From the NCBI RefSeq assembly GCF_938029485.1, contig NZ_CALHGC010000351.1, forward strand, positions 1-7,089: 7,089 nt of DNA, written 5' to 3'. The notes below the pieces were generated by a model, which searched no databases, had not been told where the DNA came from, and saw only the letters and a list, made by a program, of their open reading frames with translations. The position numbers and the translations under genes are program-made. Positions 1 to 5,798 of the stretch are shown one piece after another (within the stretch, counting starts at the first letter, position 1; each line of letters starts with the position of its first letter). The DNA comes from an uncultured Treponema sp. (GTDB lineage: Bacteria > Spirochaetota > Spirochaetia > Treponematales > Treponemataceae).

Positions 1-14
1 GACAATTCCCTCTT

Positions 15-43
15 TTGAGACATCTTCGGGTATCTAATCTATT
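15..43 (+). promoter_or_regulatory. weak candidate promoter for ppdK
   Basis: TTGAGA at 15-20 is followed 17 bases later by TCTATT at 38-43. The -35 box is good but the -10 box is poor, and the true promoter could lie upstream of the window. The leader up to the ppdK start is AT-rich and carries no other visible element. Confidence 0.2.
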
Positions 44-72
44 TTTATCTACTTATTAAAAGGAAGGAAATC

Positions 73-2835
73 ATGGCAGTAGAAAAATATGTCTATTTCT
101 TCGGGAACGGCAAGGCGGAAGGCAACGGTGAGATGAAGCAGCTGCTAGGCGGTAAAGGGGCAGGCTTAGCCGAAATGACCCGCGCGAAGTTACCCGTTCC
201 CGCCGGTTTTACGATTACTACTGAAGTTTGTCAGTTGTATTATTCAAATAATAAAAAATATCCTGCCGGCTTGGAACAGTCTGTGAAAGAAAACTTGGCA
301 AAGCTGGAAAAAAGCGCCGGTAAGAAGCTCGGTAATCCCGATGACCCGCTTTTAGTTTCCGTCCGTTCAGGCGCCCCCGTTTCGATGCCCGGTATGATGG
401 AAACGATTTTGAACCTCGGTTTAACCGATAAATCGGTTGAAGGCTTGGCAAAAAAGACATCGAACCGCCGTTTCGCCTTGGACGCGTACCGCCGCTTCAT
501 TATGATGTACGGTTCAACGGCAATGGGCATCGACCGCATTAAGTTCGACAACCTTTTTGATGAGGTAAAGGAAAAACATACCCGCGGACGTTTGAACATT
601 GCTGCAGGTAAAAAGGTCGGTGATACCGATGTAAATGAAGACGAACTCGCAGAAGTTATCACAAAATTTAAGGCGTTGTATAAAAAAGAGATTAAGAAAG
701 ATTTCCCGCAGGATCCGATCGAACAGCTTTGGGGTGCTATCGGAGCGGTATTCAATTCATGGATGGCCGAAAAAGCGGTTACCTACCGCCGTGTAGAAAA
801 CCTTGTCGGAATTAAAGGCACTGCAGTCAACGTTATGCAGATGGTATTCGGTAACAAGGGGGCTACCTCCGGCACCGGCGTTTGCTTTACGCGCGACCCC
901 AACAGCGGCGAAAACGTATTCTACGGCGATTATCTCTTTAATGCGCAGGGTGAAGATGTCGTTGCAGGTATCCGCACGCCTATTAAACTTTCCGAATTTG
1001 AAAAAGAAGATAAAAAAGCCTACGACCAGCTCTGCAAAGTCCGCGCTCTTTTGGAAGACCACTACAAGGATATGCAGGATATGGAATTTACCGTAGAAGA
1101 AGGTAAACTCTATATGCTCCAGTGCCGTACCGGTAAGCGTTCTCCTGCCGCTGCGTTCAGAATGGCCGTCGATATGGTGAATGAAGGGCTTATTACAAAA
1201 GAAGAAGCGATTATGCGTATTAAAGCAAGCGATATCGAAGGTATCTTCTATCCGGCCATCGACTACAAACAGGCAGGCTTGAAATCCGCTTTACTTGTAA
1301 GCGGAATTGCCGCAGTCCCGGGCGCTGCCGCCGGAAAAATCTGTTTTTCCGCCGCTAAGGCAGAGGCGCTGGCTGCAAAGAAAGAAAAAGCAATTCTCGT
1401 ACGTAAGGAAACCAGCCCCGAAGATGTCGGCGGTATGCATGCCGCACAGGGTATTTTAACTGCGACCGGCGGAAAAACGAGCCACGCAGCTGTTGTTGCG
1501 CGAGGTTGGGGAAAATGCTGTATCGTCGGATGCGAAAAACTTGTCATCGATTACGAAAAAGGCGAATGCAGCTATAACGGTAAGGTTCTTAAAGAAGGCG
1601 ATTTTATCACCCTTGACGGAACCAAAGGCGATGTATATATCGGCGAGCTGAAATTAGTACAGGCAAAACAGCCTGAATCATATAAGACCCTGATGAAATG
1701 GGTTGACGAAACCCGCACTATTAAAGTACGCACCAATGCCGACCGCCCTGAAGACGCGAAGATCGCAATCGAACACGGCGCCGAAGGTATCGGTTTGTGC
1801 CGCACCGAACATATGTTCTTTAATGATGAAAAGCGTATTCTCGCAATCCGTGAGATGATTATTGCCGACAGTACCGAAGGGCGCAAAAAAGCCTTGGCAA
1901 AGCTGCTTCCGATTCAGACAAAAGACTTTGAAGGTATCTTTAAAGCAATGGACGGCAAGGGCGTTACCATCCGCTTAATCGATCCTCCGCTACATGAGTT
2001 TGTACCGCATGATAAGGAAGGTCAGCAGAAGTTAGCCGAAGCGCTTAACATCAGCTTTGCAAGCGTAAAGGAACGGGTGGAGCAGCTCCATGAGGCAAAC
2101 CCGATGCTCGGTCACCGCGGCTGCCGCTTGGCCGTTACCTATCCCGAAATCCTCGAAATGCAGGTAACCGCTATTATTACCGCTGCGTGCAATGTACATA
2201 AGAAGGGTATTACGGTTCTGCCCGAAATTATGATTCCGCTGACCATCGATCCTAAAGAATTTGCGATTCTGGAAGCGAGAGTCCGCAACGTTGCCGGTGC
2301 GATTCTGAAAAAGCATGAGGCTAAGATTAAATACTTGGTCGGTACGATGATCGAAACTCCGCGTGCTGCTTTGTTAGCCGATAAAATCGCAGAACGGGCG
2401 GAGTTCTTCTCGTTCGGAACCAACGACTTAACGCAGATGACGTTGGGTATAAGCCGCGACGATGCTGCGAAGTTCCTGCCTGAATATGTCGATGAGCAAA
2501 AAGCAGGAGTATTCCCTGCAGATCCGTTCCAGTCTTTGGATCAGGCCGGCGTCGGGTTGCTCGTAAAAGAAGGCATTGCAAAAGGCCGTTCAACCCGCCC
2601 CGAATTAAAGGTCGGTATCTGCGGTGAACACGGCGGCGATTTGGAATCCGTCAAGTTCTGCTGCCGTTCCGGTATGTCATACGTTTCGGCATCACCCTTC
2701 CGTGTTCCGATTGCCCGCCTTGCCGCTGCACAGGCCGCAATAGAGGCAAAAAAGACCGGAGCTAAAAAAACGGCTAAGACAACAAAGACTTCTAAAACGG
2801 GGAAATCCGCCAAAACCGCAACGAAGAAGAAGTAA
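73..2835 (+). CDS. ppdK: pyruvate, phosphate dikinase
   Basis: This enzyme interconverts pyruvate + ATP + Pi and PEP + AMP + PPi in the cytoplasm, linking glycolysis and PEP-dependent metabolism. The 920-residue product shows the full domain order. The N-terminal nucleotide-binding part has GGKGAGLAEM near residue 27 and VRSGAPVSMPGMMET from residue 97. The central phosphohistidine domain has GGKTSHAAVVARG with catalytic His471; Thr469, two residues before it, sits where plant enzymes are regulated. The C-terminal PEP/pyruvate barrel has CRTEHMFF (Arg577), TNDLTQMTLG (783-792) and the catalytic Cys850 in GICGEHGGD. The ATG start is fixed by AGGAAGGAAA at 61-70. It is slightly longer than the usual 870-890 residues because of a tail (893-920) made only of Lys, Thr, Ala, Gly and Ser. 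It is followed at once by a terminator, so it is probably monocistronic in this direction. The identification is very secure. Confidence 0.98.
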   Translation: MAVEKYVYFFGNGKAEGNGEMKQLLGGKGAGLAEMTRAKLPVPAGFTITTEVCQLYYSNNKKYPAGLEQSVKENLAKLEKSAGKKLGNPDDPLLVSVRSGAPVSMPGMMETILNLGLTDKSVEGLAKKTSNRRFALDAYRRFIMMYGSTAMGIDRIKFDNLFDEVKEKHTRGRLNIAAGKKVGDTDVNEDELAEVITKFKALYKKEIKKDFPQDPIEQLWGAIGAVFNSWMAEKAVTYRRVENLVGIKGTAVNVMQMVFGNKGATSGTGVCFTRDPNSGENVFYGDYLFNAQGEDVVAGIRTPIKLSEFEKEDKKAYDQLCKVRALLEDHYKDMQDMEFTVEEGKLYMLQCRTGKRSPAAAFRMAVDMVNEGLITKEEAIMRIKASDIEGIFYPAIDYKQAGLKSALLVSGIAAVPGAAAGKICFSAAKAEALAAKKEKAILVRKETSPEDVGGMHAAQGILTATGGKTSHAAVVARGWGKCCIVGCEKLVIDYEKGECSYNGKVLKEGDFITLDGTKGDVYIGELKLVQAKQPESYKTLMKWVDETRTIKVRTNADRPEDAKIAIEHGAEGIGLCRTEHMFFNDEKRILAIREMIIADSTEGRKKALAKLLPIQTKDFEGIFKAMDGKGVTIRLIDPPLHEFVPHDKEGQQKLAEALNISFASVKERVEQLHEANPMLGHRGCRLAVTYPEILEMQVTAIITAACNVHKKGITVLPEIMIPLTIDPKEFAILEARVRNVAGAILKKHEAKIKYLVGTMIETPRAALLADKIAERAEFFSFGTNDLTQMTLGISRDDAAKFLPEYVDEQKAGVFPADPFQSLDQAGVGLLVKEGIAKGRSTRPELKVGICGEHGGDLESVKFCCRSGMSYVSASPFRVPIARLAAAQAAIEAKKTGAKKTAKTTKTSKTGKSAKTATKKK

Positions 2836-2857
2836 ATAACCGCCGTAAAAGAAATTT

Positions 2858-2897
2858 AAAAGCCTCTCCAAAAACTGTAGTTTTTAGAGAGGCTTTT
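2858..2897 (+). terminator. intrinsic terminator of ppdK, probably bidirectional
   Basis: AAAAGCCTCTC (2858-2868) pairs perfectly with GAGAGGCTTTT (2887-2897). After one C/A mismatch the stem continues as AAAAAC/GTTTTT around a TGTA loop. The 3' arm runs into TTTTGTT, and the other strand also ends in a T-tract. It starts 22 bases after the ppdK stop and lies downstream of the convergent peptidase gene, so it can serve both. Confidence 0.92.
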
Positions 2898-2904
2898 GTT
2901 CCTT

Positions 2905-2979
2905 CTATCGCATCTTTTTATAATGGTAAGAAGGATGATATTCGATTTTGCCGAAAAGCTGTATAAGTTCTTCTGATTT
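2905..2979 (-). pseudogene. vapB antitoxin remnant (C-terminal 24 codons)
   Basis: Read on the minus strand this encodes KSEELIQLFGKIEYHPSYHY followed by KKMR and a TAG stop (2905-2907). It matches residues 40-63 of the intact VapB encoded at 4435-4632, with one substitution (Asn58 to His) and loss of the last two residues. At the DNA level 2909-2980 and 4445-4516 agree at 67 of 72 positions. The frame has a TGA directly upstream (2980-2982), no start codon and no ribosome binding site, so the N-terminal DNA-binding part is gone and no vapC follows: the ppdK terminator lies immediately beyond. It sits 12 bases downstream of the peptidase stop codon, the same relative order as the peptidase fragment and intact vapB at 4435-4728. 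It is best read as the leftover of a second vapBC copy. Confidence 0.88.
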
Positions 2980-2991
2980 TCAAAATATCAC

Positions 2992-3645
2992 TTATAAATA
3001 ACAAACTATAGCCCAATTTTTAAAAAATATTTTATATCCGCCGTTATCCCATAAAGTGATCAGTTTTTCATACGGATAATATCTATTTCCAACACGACAT
3101 TGTTCATCAAAGGTAGTCTTTCGCGTATCTTCACTATTTTTTTCTTGCAGTGAATCATACAACATAAACCCGTGTTCATCATATCCTAAAATTGTTAAGT
3201 AATGCTGAATGTGATTTATTTTTATGAGTAAAATTATAGGGAAGCCTTGTTCAAGGTTTTCCTTTATCCAATGTATTTTTTCATCCGTTCTTTTGTCATT
3301 CAAAATATATTCTTTTGTTTTTATACCGTATTTTCGTAAGAGTTTCATAAGTCCAATCGGGAACGTCAAATTTTTATAAATTCGCCACGTCATTTCTCTT
3401 GCAAGAAGTTCAGGTGAAATTCTTTCTTTTTTTAGCACATTAATTACAGCCATTACCGAATATGGTCCGCAATTGTTTAAAGTTTGCCGATAAAATAAAT
3501 CACCGTCAAAAACCAAAATATGGCTATTTGAATTCTGAACCGTCCGTATGTCTATATATGAAGGAAAGGCTCTTCCGAAGACGAATAAAAATATAATAAA
3601 AAACAAAAAAATAAGACTTGCTACTTTTATTAGTTTCATTCGCAT
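2992..3645 (-). CDS. membrane-anchored C39-like cysteine peptidase family protein
   Basis: The 217-residue protein has a basic start and a hydrophobic segment at about residues 5-24, which predicts a signal anchor with the rest outside the cytoplasmic membrane. A papain-like C39 (C39_2) domain follows. The likely oxyanion Gln54 and nucleophile Cys59 lie in RQTLNNCGPYS, the catalytic His148 in QHYLTILGYD, and Asp164 in MLYDS, in the family's order and spacing. C39 domains in bacteriocin exporters cleave after double-Gly leaders, but here there is no ABC transporter domain or peptide partner, so the substrate is unknown. The start is supported by AAAGGA six bases upstream; Met3 is a possible alternative. 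A strong promoter lies upstream (3691-3719). The coding sequence is AT-rich compared with ppdK. A degraded copy of its 3' end lies at 4684-4728 beside vapB. The fold is fairly secure; activity and role are inferred. Confidence 0.82.
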   Translation of the reverse strand: MRMKLIKVASLIFLFFIIFLFVFGRAFPSYIDIRTVQNSNSHILVFDGDLFYRQTLNNCGPYSVMAVINVLKKERISPELLAREMTWRIYKNLTFPIGLMKLLRKYGIKTKEYILNDKRTDEKIHWIKENLEQGFPIILLIKINHIQHYLTILGYDEHGFMLYDSLQEKNSEDTRKTTFDEQCRVGNRYYPYEKLITLWDNGGYKIFFKNWAIVCYL

Positions 3646-3690
3646 CTATTTTCCTTTAAACGAATTGCGATTTTCAGTTATTTCTTTTAT

Positions 3691-3719
3691 ATTCTAAACC
3701 GTATTTATATTTTGTACAA
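3691..3719 (-). promoter_or_regulatory. promoter of the C39-like peptidase gene
   Basis: On the minus strand TTGTAC (3714-3719) and TAGAAT (3691-3696) are separated by exactly 17 bases, a good sigma-70-type match. Transcription would start near 3684, giving a leader of about 40 bases before the start codon at 3645. This suggests the peptidase gene is expressed independently of vapBC. Confidence 0.6.
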
Positions 3720-3774
3720 GTTAAAACCTTTATCATATTCCAAGTAACCGAATAATAAGTTTTACAGATGATTT

Positions 3775-3929
3775 TTACTGAACTGTCAGACCGTATTCAA
3801 AATCTTGATTGATAAGGTTAATGCGCTGTACCAATTTTACTACCGAAGCATCATAAATCCTACGATACCCTTATCCAAACATATATTAAAATTTTCAACA
3901 GATTTACCGCAATGTAATATTCGTATCAT
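3775..3929 (-). pseudogene. probable decayed small gene, family not recognised
   Basis: An ATG at 3927-3929, preceded six bases upstream by GGGAG, opens a frame of 29 codons (MIRILHCGKSVENFNICLDK then GIVGFMMLR) ending in two consecutive stops at 3840. In a neighbouring frame the sequence continues with protein-like content (IYDASVVKLVQRINLINQDF then EYGLTVQ) to a TAA at 3775-3777. Joining the two near the GGG around 3870 would give roughly 50 residues. The good ribosome binding site and the protein-like composition in both frames suggest a once-functional gene broken by a frameshift, either a short gene or the leftovers of a longer one. It could also be a real 29-residue peptide gene (3840-3929). 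I do not recognise the family. Confidence 0.35.
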
Positions 3930-4018
3930 GCTTTACTCCCATTATATTTCATATGATATTTTATGCATCGTTTCTTTTTGAGATGTATATTGCTTGATGA
4001 AAGCTACCGAAGTTATAC

Positions 4019-4438
4019 CTATTCTCCTATCATATCAATCAATTCAATACCAATATATTTCCGATAGTTTTCAAAATCTTTATCCAACGTAAATATCAAA
4101 AAATCATTATTATGAGCTACGCTACATATCAAATAATCGATATGTGAACCTTGTATACCGTTACTTCTGCATATATTGTAATATGCAGCGGCTTGCTCGT
4201 AATCATCGGTAGTAATTTCAAAATCGGGAAATGCCTTTAATGCTTCCTTTAGTTTTCTAAATGTACTTTCATCCGATATACCGCTCAAAATTTCTTGCCG
4301 TATAGGACCAATCATCACCGCATATCGGTTACGAATGAGAAATGTGAGATATTCTATCAATTTTTTATCATTACTATCCGGGTGCTTTTTTCTAAAAGCA
4401 AGAGACCATACGGAAGTATCCACTAATACAAACTTCAT
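4019..4438 (-). CDS. vapC: VapC-type PIN-domain toxin ribonuclease
   Basis: The 139-residue product is a single PIN domain. Members of this family are Mg-dependent endoribonucleases that block growth by cutting tRNA or rRNA until bound by their antitoxin. The expected acidic residues are present: Asp7 in VDTSVW at the N-terminus, Glu49 in IRQEIL, Asp101 in HIDYLICSVA, and Asp119/Asp121 in TLDKDF. Length is normal for VapC and the active site looks intact. Its ATG overlaps the TGA of vapB by four bases (ATGA, 4435-4438), the usual translational coupling that keeps antitoxin ahead of toxin. Transcription comes from the vapB promoter. The RNA target cannot be read from sequence. Confidence 0.93.
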   Translation of the reverse strand: MKFVLVDTSVWSLAFRKKHPDSNDKKLIEYLTFLIRNRYAVMIGPIRQEILSGISDESTFRKLKEALKAFPDFEITTDDYEQAAAYYNICRSNGIQGSHIDYLICSVAHNNDFLIFTLDKDFENYRKYIGIELIDMIGE

Positions 4439-4632
4439 CGTGACCGCATCTTTTTATAATTGTAAGAAGGATGATATTCAATTTTTCCGAAAAGCTGTAT
4501 GAGTTCTTCGGATTTTCGCCGTTCAATAAACTCTTCAAGCGCCGTATTTACCGTCTCTTTTTTTGTGCCGTATCCTCCGATTTTATAAGCGGTATTAAGC
4601 AATTCTTCATTTATTGCAAGATTTGTTGCCAT
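4435..4632 (-). CDS. vapB: VapB-type antitoxin
   Basis: The 65-residue protein starts MATNLAINEELLNTAYKIGG, the hallmark of the short ribbon-helix-helix VapB family (formerly DUF2191). The N-terminal half (about 1-40) should dimerise and bind the operator. The C-terminal half, ending IEYHPSYNYKKMRSR, should wrap around VapC and occlude its active site, often with an arginine. The start at 4632 is chosen because GGAGG (4641-4645) lies eight bases upstream. A longer frame from a TTG at 4680 would begin inside the promoter and operator. It overlaps vapC by four bases. Codons 40-63 are duplicated as a remnant at 2905-2979, so a second copy of this gene once existed nearby. Confidence 0.93.
   Translation of the reverse strand: MATNLAINEELLNTAYKIGGYGTKKETVNTALEEFIERRKSEELIQLFGKIEYHPSYNYKKMRSR
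4445..4516. repeat. 72-base direct repeat, partner at 2909-2980
   Basis: This stretch inside vapB matches 2909-2980 in the same orientation at 67 of 72 positions without gaps, at an offset of 1536 bases. Four of the five differences are synonymous in the vapB frame. The match stops sharply at 2980/4516. It is one of two paralogous segments shared by the left and right ends of the 2905-4730 region. Confidence 0.9.
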
Positions 4633-4640
4633 AGATTTAA

Positions 4641-4645
4641 CCTCC
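4641..4645 (-). promoter_or_regulatory. ribosome binding site that fixes the vapB start
   Basis: GGAGG on the minus strand lies eight bases before the ATG at 4632. It supports the 65-residue form of VapB rather than the 81-residue frame opening at 4680. Confidence 0.85.
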
Positions 4646-4651
4646 GCATTT

Positions 4652-4680
4652 ATTTTACACAGATTATTGTGTAAAAGCAA
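4652..4680 (-). promoter_or_regulatory. vapBC promoter
   Basis: On the minus strand TTGCTT (4675-4680) and TAAAAT (4652-4657, preceded by TGTG) are spaced by 17 bases. The predicted start near 4645 leaves only a short leader, so GGAGG would lie at or very near the 5' end of the mRNA. The -35 box directly abuts the peptidase-gene remnant at 4684-4728. Confidence 0.6.
4653..4676. promoter_or_regulatory. palindromic operator candidate for VapB/VapBC autorepression
   Basis: TTTTACACA (4653-4661) and TGTGTAAAA (4668-4676) form a perfect nine-base inverted repeat with a six-base centre. It spans the -35/-10 spacer and most of the -10 box of the vapB promoter, exactly where binding would block RNA polymerase. 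Ribbon-helix-helix antitoxins characteristically repress their own operon through such repeats, so VapB with VapC is the likely binder. Binding itself is inferred. Confidence 0.7.
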
Positions 4681-4683
4681 GGC

Positions 4684-4728
4684 GCCATTATTCTATAAAG
4701 TGATCAAGTTTTCATACAAGAATATCTA
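4684..4728 (-). pseudogene. remnant of the 3' end of a second C39-like peptidase gene
   Basis: Positions 4685-4728 align with 3041-3085 of the intact peptidase gene at 36 of 45 columns, with one single-base gap. On the minus strand it reads YENLITL, stop, NNG against YEKLITLWDNGG (residues 192-203) of the intact protein. The Trp199 codon TGG has become TAG, and a one-base deletion upstream breaks the frame. It lies between the S66 gene stop and the vapB promoter. Nothing of the rest of the peptidase gene remains. It is short, but the paired vapB remnant at the other end of the region makes chance similarity unlikely. Confidence 0.75.
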
Positions 4729-4730
4729 CT

Positions 4731-5765
4731 CTACATAACTCGTATAATCTGTTTTTTAGCGTCAACCATTGCTTCAACGCCGAGCGGAATAATACACCGT
4801 GGTGTTGCGTGGCCGATATTAACGTTGTACACAATCGGCAAATCCGGTTTGTTGATTTCGCTGATTAAAAGGCGTTTGTAGTCTTCATAATATACTTCGT
4901 CCATAGGCTTGCCGACAAGGATACCGTTTATAACTTCAAAAATGCCGGTTGACTTTAACGCTTGCAGCATCTTTTGATATAGCTCTGGTTTTGTACGTTC
5001 TTCGCTCGATTCCAAAAGCAGTATTTTACCACGCCAATCATCAATGCTCGGGAAAAGATGATACCGGCGGCACAAAGCAGGGCTGTCATTATGGCGGGTA
5101 TTGTCAAACATATCATACATCGTTTCAATGCAGCCTCCGAGAATAGCGCCGGAGAATACGGAATTCCCTTGTAACAATTCAAATCCATTGTTCCGGTGCC
5201 GCACTCTTTTTACACCGATCTGTGATTCATCAAATGCCGTACGCTCACTATACCACATATCGCTCGGGCGGATTTCTTTTATTGCGCCGGTTGTAATCAA
5301 TTCTTCAAAATACTTTTTTGAATACGGTAGCATTTCATCTTCAAGTTCGCAGATATCCGCCACAAACGACTGACCGTAAAAAGTGTTCACGCCTACGTTA
5401 TGCAGCATAAAATGATTCATCGTTGTATCGGAGAATCCGAGAAAAATCTTTTTGCTATGCTGTACCGCCTTCCGTAATTCACCGTGTTCAAATAAATACG
5501 GCAGCAGCTTGTATGTGTCGTCCCCGCCGATTGCGCACAGGATCATATCGATAGACGGATCGGAAAAAGCATCCAATAAATCCTGCGCACGGGCTTCGGG
5601 ATGACTTTGAAGAAAATCAATTCCTTTACAGGCATTCGCAGTAGTAACAACTTCTATCCCATACGCACGTAAACGCCTAAAGCCCAATTCTTCCTCGTGC
5701 TTAATAAACGGCTCGCCGAGCAAGCCCCGTGAAAGGCTGATAATCGCTATCTTTTTTACCGTCAT
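4731..5765 (-). CDS. S66-family peptidase (LD-carboxypeptidase / MccF-like)
   Basis: The 344-residue protein has the S66 serine peptidase layout. IGGDD at 79-83 is followed by nucleophile Ser112 in LGFSDTTMNHF, then Glu252 in LLLESSEE and His319 in NIGHATPR, which complete the Ser-Glu-His triad. Family members either trim D-alanine from murein tetrapeptides (LdcA) or cleave microcin C-type peptide-nucleotide antibiotics (MccF). The length and the LLLESSE motif fit the MccF-like branch, but the substrate cannot be decided from sequence. No signal peptide is seen, so it should be cytoplasmic. The ATG at 5765 is preferred over the GTG at 5780 because GAGGAG (5773-5778) is seven bases upstream of the ATG. 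It follows the AbrB-like gene by 33 bases and is probably in its operon. No terminator is visible after its stop, so readthrough into vapBC is possible. Confidence 0.92.
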   Translation of the reverse strand: MTVKKIAIISLSRGLLGEPFIKHEEELGFRRLRAYGIEVVTTANACKGIDFLQSHPEARAQDLLDAFSDPSIDMILCAIGGDDTYKLLPYLFEHGELRKAVQHSKKIFLGFSDTTMNHFMLHNVGVNTFYGQSFVADICELEDEMLPYSKKYFEELITTGAIKEIRPSDMWYSERTAFDESQIGVKRVRHRNNGFELLQGNSVFSGAILGGCIETMYDMFDNTRHNDSPALCRRYHLFPSIDDWRGKILLLESSEERTKPELYQKMLQALKSTGIFEVINGILVGKPMDEVYYEDYKRLLISEINKPDLPIVYNVNIGHATPRCIIPLGVEAMVDAKKQIIRVM

Positions 5766-5772
5766 AGTTTTT

Positions 5773-5778
5773 CTCCTC
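5773..5778 (-). promoter_or_regulatory. ribosome binding site that fixes the S66 peptidase start
   Basis: GAGGAG on the minus strand lies seven bases before the ATG at 5765. The competing GTG start at 5780 would sit upstream of this site and has no binding site of its own. Confidence 0.8.
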
Positions 5779-5798
5779 ACTAGCTTCTTACCATATTT

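Larger units (their letters stand above)
3646..4018. other. 373-base AT-rich stretch between peptidase gene and vapC
   Basis: No intact gene is visible. It holds the promoter of the peptidase gene (3691-3719) and a probable decayed small gene on the minus strand (3775-3929). From 3930 to 4018, directly downstream of the vapC stop, I see no GC-rich hairpin that would make a convincing terminator; there is only AT-rich sequence including a CATATG-centred imperfect palindrome near 3945-3960. No tRNA-like or repeat structure was found. Confidence 0.6.

Noticed and set aside
240..755. 171-codon open frame antisense to ppdK, and several shorter antisense frames through 2813
   Set aside because: They lie wholly inside a well-identified ppdK coding region, have no ribosome binding sites of note, and show low-complexity Ser/Pro/Arg-rich translations typical of shadow frames.
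3646..4018. tRNA, small RNA or CRISPR in the gap upstream of the peptidase gene
   Set aside because: No cloverleaf, regularly spaced repeats or strong hairpin with a T-tract could be found by reading both strands.
4471..4674. 67-codon plus-strand frame opposite vapB
   Set aside because: It is entirely antisense to vapB and its control region, Phe-rich, and without a ribosome binding site.
4633..4680. N-terminal extension of VapB from a TTG at 4680 (81 residues)
   Set aside because: It would place the start inside the -35 box and operator; GGAGG at 4641-4645 and the conserved MATNLAI start support the 65-residue form.
2905..4730. Insertion sequence or transposon as cause of the repeats
   Set aside because: No transposase, terminal inverted repeats or target-site duplication was seen. 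The repeats are gene fragments in direct orientation, which fits duplication and deletion better.
5766..5780. GTG start five codons upstream for the S66 peptidase
   Set aside because: The clear GAGGAG site lies between this codon and the ATG at 5765, so the ATG is used.
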